Below, in pieces: positions 14,401-26,400 of a stretch of DNA of 64,000 nt. The notes beneath the pieces were generated by a model that did no database searches, was not told the origin of the DNA, and was given only the letters and a program-made list of their open reading frames with translations. The stretch is from Hyperoodon ampullatus. Lineage: Eukaryota; Chordata; Mammalia; Artiodactyla; Ziphiidae. Location: NCBI GenBank assembly GCA_949752795.1, contig OX457061.1, forward strand, positions 4,213,239 to 4,277,238, written 5' to 3'. The position numbers and the translations under genes were made by a program. Within the stretch, counting starts at the first letter, position 1. Every line of letters begins with the position of its first letter.

Positions 14401-17400
14401 CCCCCTCCTCCTCCCGTTCTAGACCCACAGGTTCACGTTCTCCCATTCCTCCCCGTCAGCAGCTCTCTCTGGTTGGCCTCCTGTGCTCGTTCACTGCGAT
14501 GTGATCTCCTTGGAGAAATGGCTGCAGACAGTTCCGCAGTCACAGGGTGATGGTCCAGCACAGAGTCGTCAGCGTAGATGCCTCTGCCTCCCTCCCTCTC
14601 GTCATTGTTCTCAAATAAACGCCTTCCGGTTGGTTGCTATGGAAGGTTCAAATGTAAGCCTGAAATTGAAAAAGGGAAAATAATAATTAGCACCAACATG
14701 AATCATTGGTGAGCTGGGTATATTTTAAAGGTATAAAAAGGACAGCCCTTGGGACTTCCCTGGTGGCACAGTGGTTAAGAATCCGCCTGCCAATGCAGGG
14801 GACACGGGTTTGAGCCCTGGTCCGGGAGGATCCCACATGCTGTGGAGCAACTAAGCCCGTGCGCCACAACTACTGAGCCTAAGCTCTAGAGCCCGCGAGC
14901 CACAACGACTGAGCCCACGCACCGCAACTGCTGAACCCGTGCACCTAGAGCCCGTGCTCCACAACGAGAAGCCACTGCGGTGAGAAGCCCGCGCACCGCA
15001 ACGAAGAGTAGCCCCCGCTCGCCACAGCTAGAGAAAGCCCGTGCGCAGCAGTGAAAACCCAATGCAGCCAAAAATAAATAAATAAATAAATAAATAAATT
15101 TATTAAAAAAAGAAAAGACAGTCCTCCCTTCTGATGATCTTTTCTGGAAAAAGAGCCCGTAGCATTCATGGGAAATTCAGCATAAGGTTCACATTCAGGA
15201 GAGAACTCAGTGCTGCCAGAGACTCAGGGAGGAAGTTCACAAGGACGAAGACTGGGAAATACTGCGAGGGAGAGATTTGGGCCTTCTGTGCCCTAAGGAT
15301 GTTCTTACAGGGGTGTAAGAACATTCATTTAAGGGGCAGAGAGTTCTGTAGGAGTCCAGTCTCACTGGCTTCTGCCCTGAAAATTCACCTATTGAAGTGC
15401 CTGGTCCTGAACCACCACCGGCTGCTTCACCGGTGAGACGTAGTCAACCCGAGTAATGATCACATCTGTCGCTACGCTACTGCCGTGCGTTACACTTGCT
15501 GATTTCTGTTTGAGGAAGGGCTGTATGTTGGGGATCTATATATAAACTGTTTCTTTGACTTAATACAAAAAACTAAATCTAATAAGAACTAATTACAAAG
15601 TATGCCACGGAAAGAGGCAGACTTGAAGATTCTTGGAATATAAAAGGTACACGTCTAAATATCAAAAAAAGGAGGAAGACGTGTGTGCCTGTTTGGTGCC
15701 TAAGAACCTGAGAGCCAGGCAGCGGGCTGCTGGGACGGCTGATGAATTACAGAGAAGATTCAGGAAGGCAGGCGGAGGCTCTCAGCAGCAAGGGCCATCG
15801 CCGCCCGCCCCCATACCCCCAGCGCGTGGAACTCGCCCTGACAGTTTAATTTAGCAGGGCAAGAGACAGGTGCCCCGGGCCGCTTCGCCTCTGTCTGAAT
15901 GCTCAGGACTTTGTCTCTGCAGGCTTCTGACTTCTTGGTATTTGCCAACTTCTTCACTTTTTCCCACTTCTCCTTTAAACGTGTTTCTAATGAAAGTCAT
16001 CATTGGTTTATTAAAATGTAAATGCTTCCTCGAAATGTGTTATTTCTTAGACCAGGCATAAGACAGTTAGTTCCTTGAATTTATTTAGCTGCCTCTCTTC
16101 ATAGTGAGGTGGGATGATTCAGGTTTGTTGATAGAACCATAAATAAGCAGAGTAGATGTGCTTTGTTCCTCAGAAGCAGTGATTTCTTAGACTAGGAGGA
16201 AAAGGCCCTTTTAAACTGTAAATCACTCCAGTTCAGTCCCATCTCCTGTTCACTTAGGGTAGATGGTCCCCCAACATTATCATATGGACACATACAGCAT
16301 ACGAGCCGTGCCCTGGCTGAAGGTCAACATTTGAGAAAACTCTGCCTTTCTGTGGCATATTTAGTTCTTTGTATCCCTGGCTGCGAATGCCATTATACCT
16401 ATTTTCTTTCTCCCCACTTCAAGATCTGACCCCAGGTTCTTATGTTGCTTTTACTTTTGTATTTCTTCTTTTTTTTTTTCCTCAAGAAAAAAAGTGATGA
16501 ATAAAGGCAGGTCAGCTAGAAAAAGGAAAAGGCAGGGCTGGGCTCTGATTTTTACCTTCCTTCAGCTTTCCAGGCATAAATGAGATGCAAATTCAGTAGC
16601 CGTAACATTTCTCTCCCATATGAAAAACAGAGTTTCCAGGAAACCACGAACATTTCCCGCCCCCCCACCCCCGCACCTCTACACTCGTGGTATGTACTCC
16701 GCATTCTCTGGTTGACTCTGTAAAAATATTTTCCGAATCCACGTGGCTGTGAGCTGGCAGCGAAGAAAGAACGGTGAGGGCTGGGGGCTGGGGGTGTACG
16801 GGGAAGCGGTGACACAGCTCAGGCAGATCATGTCAGAGACATGACATGTTCATTCATAGCTTTGTCAGAGTCACCTTTGGGGGAAAGTCACCTTTGTCTT
16901 CTCCCACAGAAGAGGCTGCCATTCATGTTTTAATTTGCTGTTACATTTAGGAAAAAAAAACCACAACAACATACAAGAAAATCATTTACCTTTTTATGAT
17001 CTGTTTTTCTCCCCCAGAGCTCCTCCCTCCCTCTTCCTCTCTCCCTGGGGAGTCTTTTCCCTCCTTGCCTCTAACACAGGACTCTGCCACGTGCCCTTCC
17101 TGGGGCGAAGGCTGGGGCCTTCCAGAACCGTGGGGGACAGTGGGCTGTCCAGACTCCCCTGCCAGGCAGCTTGGAGTGTCTTATTCTGGCTGCTGACGGC
17201 TTCTGTTCACAAGGGAAGCCTGAGTTCTGGTTTCAGCCATTCATTCGCATGTAGCTCTAGATTCACCAGAGATCATTTGGTCCTCACCTCTGAATAATTA
17301 AGAGACGAGAGCAGCAAAGATCCCTCAGGGTAGATTAGGAGAGAGTTCTGGTGCCAGGATGGGCTATGGGCGTTGGTCACCTGTTTACCTTCACTCAGGT

Positions 17401-20400
17401 GTTTGGTTACGCCCCACAGTTAAGGGTCTTCAGCCACCTCCTTCCTTTAAGTATGAAACTAAAGGGACTGTTGGAAATGTTTTTTTAGTTTGTCTTCTAC
17501 TCAAGTCACGGTCATCTATCTATAAGCAGGCCTATTTATTTAGTGTTCCAGATTTACTAAGAAATAATGACATGATCCCTATAGAGGAAATTCTAAATGT
17601 AGCCTTTGTAAATGTATCAGGCAGGAAAGAAATTGTTGGGGATATTACCCTGTCTGTCCCTTTAATATCATAGAGGGCCCCTTCCTTCCAAATTCCTGAA
17701 GGTTTAGGAAAACATTCCCTTTCCCTGACCAAGTGTTGCTTCTCCTTTATATCCAGTTAGCCTGAGGAGAGGCCAGTTTTATGCATCAAGATTCCAAATG
17801 TTTTTGAAAGGACAAAAGGTTTACCTCGATATGCCCTTCCTTTTACAGTGTTTCTGAGATAAAGATGGAAGATATTTTGTCTGTTCTGACACGGGATGAT
17901 TGTTTTAAAGGGAGACGATGGGGAAGCCAGGTGAGTTTTATTATTTATCGTGCTTGCTGCTAACAGACGTGACGCATTTCCTGATTTGGGGAAGCAGTGA
18001 TTCTGAGTATGGGGCAGTTACTGCCTCTGTCAAGTAAAACGTGTATTTTAAGGACCATGAACATTAGGTGAGGCCTCATCTTGATGGTGTTTTTTCTGCC
18101 TTTGCTCCTGGACATGTTTGCTGGGCTCATCCAGTTAATGGGCTCCAGTCCATCCTGCGCGTCTGCCAGGCGGCAGCAAGCTCCCCAGAAAGGAGGGCTC
18201 ATCCCGGGCCAGAATGAGTCTGGAGGCAGCGTTACACACTCAGCCCTGGTGGTCCCCCTCCAGATTATCAACAAGGACGCCTGGCTAGACCCGTCCACCC
18301 GGGACAGCATGGAAAAAATAAATAGCTCGGAATCTCCGTTCGGACACACTTAGTTCATCCATTTTTTAACGTTCGCTATACACAGAGGAAGAGTGAAGTT
18401 GAGATCATTAAGAAGAAACATTTTTATTATCCGCGCAGTTCCGTATGGAGATCCTGAGCAGTTGCAGACAGGCCGGGACATCCTCTGCTGCTCCTTTTCC
18501 GAGGCTTCCCCCCTGCTCGGAATCACTGCCCCGCCTCCGCCCCCCACTCTGCCGCGTTACTCAGTGTCTCACGTGTACTTGTCAGTGTGTGTGTAATGAT
18601 GTTGCTGTGTGTAATTTCGTCCATGAAATTTTAATTATTTGGATATTTTACATTTCTTTTCTGATGCCTGAGGATAGACTGGAAAGTCAGAGCCAAATAG
18701 ATCAGGTTTAAGAGTTTCTTTTATGCATTAGTATGTGTCTTTATTTGGATCAATATTCTCCCTGAGGCAAGGACTCCATCTGGCTGACCCCGACTTAAGT
18801 TCTGTTCCAGAGAGTACCTCCGGAAATGTATCTAAGAAAAGGAGAGGAAATAATCAAGTGTCTGTTACCGCAGCGTGTGTTCCAGACTTGGGACTGTGCT
18901 AAGCTCTTTACACGCTTGGTCCCGTTCCATCCTCTCAGCAGCCCTATGAGGCAGATGTTACTGTCCCACTTTATAGATGAGAAAACCGAGGCTTAGAGAG
19001 CTGAAGGAACATTCACGAGGGCACAATAACCATTGATTCTCCTGGTGTGAAAGCAGGCCATCTCACTTCAAAGCACCTGTGCTTCACCATGTACCAGTAA
19101 GCCTCTGTTAGTATTAGTTAAGCCAGGAAATTGGAACTAAAGTGCTTGTTAAATTGGGTAACGTTAGCCATTTTCATAAAGGTGAAATTTGGTCAGTAAA
19201 CGGTACCACAGCAAAGATCCCCGTGAACAAGAAAGCAATTAAGGACTCAATTGATCAACACATTATTTTCAGTGATATTTCATCATAGAACAACCAGGGC
19301 ACACGGGACTTTGGACCATCCCATATTATCGATAGTCTGTTGTCAAGGGAACTGACCAGAAATGAGACACTCATTGGTCTCGGCACACTTCTCTGTCCTT
19401 TGGAAACTACTGCAAATTCTAGTTGGCGGGGGGGCGGGTGGAAACGTGGGATGGGGGGCGGTGGTTTTCTGGGTTTTTTGTTTTGGTTTTTTTGGTTTTT
19501 TTTTTTTCAAATGTTCCCACAGCTATTTAATTATAGCCCCGGGACAGCTACGTGGGATAAGCAGGGGCACTTCGGCGGCATGTAGCAGCAGAGTGGTCAG
19601 GAGCATGGCCTCAGGGCCCAGTTCCTCATCTTACCAGCTGTGTGGCTTTGAGCCAGTACTGGACCTTCCGAAGGTTCATGAGTACATTTCTTCATGTGTA
19701 CAATTGAGATAATATTAGTATTCTCAGAAGGAGATTGGAAGGTTGAGTAGGAAATAACATGCAAGTCCCAACACAGGTACCAAAGGGTATTCATTATTAC
19801 TACTATTATTATTTTGTTACATCAGTTAGTAGCAGATGTGGAATTAAAGTCCAGACTCATTGACATGAAGCCCAGCGCCTTTTTTTGCTGTTTCACACTA
19901 AGTGGAAAATTGGCATCTGCCTGCTCTCCAGAAATAAGAGCAAGCCACAAAATTACAAAATGAGATGGTAAAGGTTTGAATAATCTAGTCTTACACTGTT
20001 TCCAGGACCGGCTTTAGGGTCAGCATTTACCCCCTGAACACAGCCCAGTTCTCTCCCGGGCACCGATGGTCGTGTGCCCCTGCGTGTCTCTGGGGAAGCT
20101 GTGGACGGGTGCAGGGCCCCTCCGGCAGGACGCTTCCCCAGAGCAAGAGAACGTTCCCCCTGCTCTTTCGGGGAACAAGCCACAGCCATTCTGTTAACAT
20201 CCGCCCTTCTGTGGCCTGGCAGCCCCGGTTCCTCTCCTTAAGCCTTTTCTGTGGCCTGAGGCCAGCCTTGAAGACTGGCTGGGGCTTGAGGAGCCTTCAT
20301 AAGATTGTGGGTGAGAGCTGGGGCCCAGAGTCGGACAGACCTGGGTTCGAGTCCTTGCTTTATAGCCAGTCGTTCTGCAGCCTTGAGCAGACTATCTCCT

Positions 20401-23400
20401 CCTCCCCAGCCTCAGTTTTCCCATATGGAGAATGAGGACAGCGCGAGTACCCACCCTGGAGGGTTGCGGTGAGGTTTAAATAAAATGAGGCCCAGCATGC
20501 TCTGCACACTCTGGGCCATGTGAGCTCACCTCAGCCCTGAGTTGCTGCTCAGATGAACAGGATGTTTTGATATTTTTAAGGTCTGGTGGTCTTTGGTTTT
20601 AAAAAGAAAAAGTGCTAATCAAGGTTGGGCTTTCACTGACACCAAAATAACCGGTTAACTTAGAAAACTCAAGTAATCATGCCAGGTTCTAGATGTCACG
20701 TCCATAAACACCACCTGTTTGACCAAATTTACCTTTAAGTCAGAGGACAAAGAAAAATGAAACTAAATTGACTTCATTACTAATTATCTCAGATAAACAG
20801 CCTGCAAGAGTATATTATGTGCATGCCTCATGTGAATAGTAAAGAGAATCAAGTAAATGCTGGCTACAACTTTTAATTCTGGGTGTTCTTTTACAGGTTT
20901 TTTTGTCTTTTTAAAAAAACTTTATTTATTTATTTATTTTTGGCTGCGTTGGGTCTTAGTTGCGCACGGGCTTTCTCTAGTTGCGACAAGTGGGGCTACT
21001 CTTTGTTGCAGTTTGCGGGCTTCTCATTGCGGTGGCTTCTCTTATTGCAGAGCACGGGCTCTAGGCGTGCGGGCTTCAGTAGTTGTGACACGTGGGCTCG
21101 GTAGTTGTGGCTCGCGGGCTCTAGAGTGCAGGCTCAGTAGCTGTGGCACATGGACTTAGTTGCTCTGTGGCATGTGGGGTCTTCCCGGACCAGAGCTCGA
21201 ACTCGTGTCCCCTGCATTGACAGGCGGCTTCTTAACCACTGCGCCACCAGAGAAGTCCCTTAATTCTGTTTAAAATACAGTATGTCTTAATTGGTATCCT
21301 CAATGTGGGCAGTTCTCTCTGGCACACAGGCTGGTGCCGGACAGATGAATGTGGGCTCAGTAGCTGGGCCTTCTCCACACCGAGCCAGACACCTCATCAT
21401 AATGCCCGTCTTCACCCAGCTTGGTTGAAGGCCATTGTAAATGTCCTTTGGCGTATACATTTTGGGGCTTCTGTGAACAGAACGCAAGCGAGTGAAGCAT
21501 CTGTAAAATGTATATTTCATATTTAGGTATATAAAATATATATAGCTACGTCTGGGTGCGCGAATGTTCAGCCACCTACAAAGAGAATAAATTTGATCTT
21601 TCAACTTGACTGGGAAGCGCTCAGAAGGTTCTAGGGACCGTGGGGGTAAAACTCAGCTTGGCAATAAAATGATTAAAACAAAATCCTTCCATTTAGTTTA
21701 AAAATGCCTTAGAAGTTGGCGATTTCAAGACACATGCTTCAAATAACCACCCCCCGCCACCCCGCCCAACTGCTACCACCTAAAACTTTGTACAACAAAA
21801 ATAATCCAGCCCAGCTGTCTTAGACTCATCTGTTGCCTCTCGATAGGCGTGAATTTTCATCTTCACAGTATAAACACAAACCCAAACATGATTTTCCTAA
21901 AAGTTTTTTTGCCCTATGAAATACGCCTGTAAACTCACCCTAACAAAAAGCTCACTGGCATGGTGAGAGATTAAAATAAGATCACAAGCCCCTAGACTAG
22001 TTTTTGTGGATTGTCTCTTTTCTCCAAGATCAGTGGGGTCTTTACAGAAAAAGGATATTGAGTGCATCTAGGCCTTTGGAGATGTTATTTTTGTAGACGA
22101 CCCACAGTCTGCTAGTTGCAAGTTGCTTCATGAAGCAGGACTAAGTCTGCATCTTTGAGAGTGGGAGAGCCCCACCCGGTCCTGCGGGATGTGCCCTCCG
22201 GGGTCTGACCCCCTCTCATTATGGGAGCATTTACCTGTCTGGGGCTGAGCCAGCACTGCATGACTTTGCTCCCTGTGTCTTCAGTTTAAATTCAGACTGT
22301 CCTCCCAAGAAGACAGCTGAAAAATACTCATTCTCAAGAGGGGCAATTTTAAAATAAAGTATTTCTGGAAGTGGCGGGGTAAGACCTGCTTTCTCCTAAG
22401 TATATTATGTTTTCTGCCATTAACTTTTTCTTATATTCTACTAAAGTGACCTCATCATTTCAAACATGTGAACCTAGTTTTATCGCGTTTTTTCTACGTA
22501 TTTCACTGTGAGTATACACACTCACATTATATGTATGTGTATATGTAATTTTTTTTTTTTTTGGTTGGGAAGAAAAGATACCTCATTTTGAAACCTAAAG
22601 GGGGAAATAAGAAAAGCCCTTTGTAATATATTGCCATATTATCACTAAATCCCCTGACAGTTGTGACACAGAAGCAAGTCACCTGTCACTTAAGCTTGAG
22701 GTCTCTTTAATTTTCTCCTGGAATTCGCACCAGGCTGTCTTTAATTTGAGGCCTTTATTGGAATTCTGAAACCTCTCTGCCTCCCTGGCTCTCAGATCTA
22801 TTCTGAGAGCTGTTACAGAATGTATACAATAACCAACACAGGGATTCGAGAGGGCTGCAGCTCTGTTTATTTAACACTCTAGAGGGATTTTTGTGCTTAT
22901 TCGGTCCTGGCTGCCCGGCTTTCAATATCGCTTTGACAACCATTCTGCCCTTCTCATTAATTTTAAACAGTTAAAACACAGGAAAAAGAGGAAAAAGTTT
23001 TCATTATTAAAGTGCTTTACTTTTTAATAACAGAGGATTCTGTCCGCCAGGGGAAAGGGCATCCTTGCTAATTTCACATTCATATTAAAAAAAAAAAAAC
23101 GCAAGGAAGGTGACAGTTTCGCTGCTGAGGTGGCTTAACGAAAAGAGGGCAGCAAAAAGAAAAGTTTGCATTTCACATCAGTTAAGAGGGTAAAAAAAAA
23201 AAATCCTTGTTAATGACAACAGCAAATGTCCACTTTCGTAATACAGCTCCTGAGTGACTTTTCTCTTGACATTTGAGTGGATAAAACCCTTAGGGGGACC
23301 ATGTACCGTGAAATCAGATAGACTGTCATCAACCAAACAGGTAGCAGGAATGATTTGACTAAACTAAAAACGTTTTCAGGTTGTTAAGTCTCTATTAACA

Positions 23401-26400
23401 CAGAGACGAACGTCTCTCCGAAGAAGGAGGCTTTTTCCTCTCCTCCCTTTATTCTTTCTGCGGCAGCTTTAAATGTGAAAAAGACCGGGGTGGGGGGTTA
23501 GGGTCGATCAGCCAGACCCAGGGGCTCGCACCCTGTCCTCTACAGGAGTTAAAAGGATCATGAGCTGGGTCTCCCGCTGGTGAGACCCACACTGGGGGGT
23601 GAGTGTGGGTAGAGCTTAATTAGCACCATCCAAAGAATCAACATCTTCGGGGAGGCACATTAGCCAGATCGGGTTCTTTTGGATCTTGGTTTCACGTTGA
23701 ATAGAAAGCATTCGTGTTAAGATACAGGAAACAAAAGCCACTTGTTTTTAGGGGGATATAAAGAAAGGAAATCTTTTCTCTGGGGTTGCTAAAGGCTGAA
23801 AAGAAAAGTTTTTATCTTCCTAATATTTTCCATCTGTAAGGTCTTTTATGCAGACAGATGTGAGTTCTTACAGAGGGACTGTTGGCTGCAAAGATCCACG
23901 CCGTCCTCTTGAATGTGGTTTGCTGGAGCAGCCCACTCCTCAGTGGGTTCCTGGGAACTCAGCACAGAGGTCTGGGCTGAAAGAGTGAATCTGAAACACT
24001 CAAGAGTCTGAACCTCCTAGGAATGAGGAAGCATGCTCTAGGATTCAAGGACAGCCTCACCTGTGGTCAGGTGACTGTGGGATGCTCTTAGACAGGAATG
24101 GCCAGGCTGCCACCGATGAGTATAAGGCAGGGGAGGAGGTTGAAGACCTAAGCAGGCCATGCAAGATTCCTTTAAAACCTGCTTGTGTCCGGTGACGTTT
24201 TAAATGCCTGAATTGGACTTGGAAAATTCCGAAGTGTCTCCAATAGACTTTGATTTTGAACATGAGTCATAAGAGGCCAGGAAGAAAAGTAAATAAGTAA
24301 ATAAAGGAGAGACATGATCCGCTGCCTCACCAAGCCATCCTCATCTTTGCTTGACTTTAGCGTCTGTCTCGCTCCCTTTTTTTCCCTAGTAATATTGAAA
24401 GGATTACCCTTGTTGGCCCCTCTGTGGTTACTGGGTGATTTTACTGTTATTAAATCTGTTATAAACTGCTTCATTATTCCTGACTCTGACTGTCTCTCCT
24501 TTAATCCTTCCGTCACCCTCCCAGAAACCCCACCCCGTCGGCCCCCAGGGAATCCGAGAGCGAGCCACGGTCTTGCAGACAGTATTTGAAGATTACGTGC
24601 ACTCCAGTGAGAGGACGGTCTCCGGGGCCAAGAAAGGTTGGTCGATCCCTTAGGTGATTGTGGATGGATAACCCAGGAGGGCATCGTCCCCACCTCCACC
24701 TGCACGCCCCCCAGACAGGTTGAGAGGCCAACCAGGCGTCTTTGCTCACCAGCAAAAGCCTTCAATCTCCCTAATTCTGCAGGGTTTGGAAGCAGGCACG
24801 GAAGGCTTTAAAGTGATATTAAATGTTAATTTCATCCTTCCCCGTGTTTTGCACAAATGAGGCTTTACCTTGGCTTACATCAGGACTAGAGCTTTGACCT
24901 AGCAACCTCGATCTCAGGGATCCATTCTTCTCTTTCTTTGAAAACCAGATAGAAGAGATATGACATGTCAGTAGAAATAGTTGTAGAGATGGAAATTAGA
25001 GATGAAGGCAAGGGCTGGAATTATTAGACCAAAGCAGTTCCTATCTGAAAGTACAAAGAAAAATGAGAAAGAACAGTGCTGAGGAAGGGCCATAGACCAT
25101 GAACCCAATTCCTGGGAAATTTACAAAAGAGGTATTAATTTAATATTCAGTGCCTTTATAGGATAAGTTGGCCCCTGGGATCACCAAGCATTAAGGGTGG
25201 ACTCCACAGTTCACTTTGAGCGCTGAACAGAGCACGGGAGAAGGGAGCTTAGAACAGCTGCGTGTCTTTCACGCTGGAGCATGTGTGTCTTGGCTAGTGA
25301 CTTACCCCCATGTTGGGGGATCCAGAGTTCTTTTTGATAGTTACCTACTATTTTGAGAAGAATGCCAGGCTGGCTTACCAATAGATGAACACTATAGAAT
25401 CCTTTCTTCTTTTTATGAATTGAATCTTTAAAAAAAAAAAAAATTCCTTTAACAAATATTTATTGAATTGGGTGCCGTTCCAGGTGCTTGGGCTACACCA
25501 GGGATCAGAACAGACAAAAACTGTCACCTTTAGAACATTCTAGTGGGGGAGCAGAAGATGAACGCAATAAACACAATAAGTAAATTATGCATAAATTAGA
25601 TAGTCTAGGGAAAGGTGATGAGAACGATGGAGAGAACAGAGCACGTGAGGGAGCTGAAGGGGGGAGGGCGGAGCGAGCCCCGTCCTGCAGGTCGTTGCCT
25701 GAGCAGAAACCTCAAGAGGGGCCGCCCCAGGGCTCTGACAGAGGGCAACCAGGCGGGTTGGGGCGTGGGGGTCAGAGTGCACGGGAACTCCGGGACAGCA
25801 GTGTGGCTGGAAGGAGGGGAGGGGTGGCAGAGGAAGGGCGTGGAGGCCATCCAGGGGACCCGGTTACCACGAGTGGAAGGGGAACCATTGCAGGGCTTGG
25901 GGCAGAGATGTGGTCTGACAGGTCTGAAAAGGTCACTTGCTACTGAGTGAGAACAAACTCTGCGGGCAAGGGTGAAGGCTGGGAGACTGGCCACCGGGCA
26001 GTTATGGCCATCCGGAAACAGATGACAGAAATAAGTTAGTCAGCAAGTATTAGCAAGTGCCTGTTACGTACCTTAGCACATCACAAAGGCAGTCCTTAAT
26101 CAGAACTACCCAAGATGAGAGGTGAAGTCCCAGTAATTGCCCCATAACTGCTGATAAATAATTAGTGTGTATTCCAGTCTGGTTTCTGATCATATCCTGT
26201 CCTAGCGTTTCCCTAAAGTGAATTCAGCAACTCCTAAGGCTCCTCCTGAGAACCTGCCTTTAAAGGTGTACTGGAACATTCTGTCAAAAGGAATAGAATG
26301 TTTGTCTCAGTGGAACTCTAGAGTTTGGTCATTTGTTGGAAGTTAGGAAATGTCAGCTTTCTTTTTTTTTTTTTTTAAATAAATTTATTTATTTATTTAT

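Larger units (their letters stand above)
17931..24524 (+). other. DDX31: DDX31 intron
   Basis: The intron is 6.6 kb. It has MIRs at about 18880-19060, 19590-19805 and 20305-20510 and a long CHR SINE (20912-21260). It then has a repeat-poor AT-rich block, 22300-23800, with almost no open frames. Confidence 0.9.
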
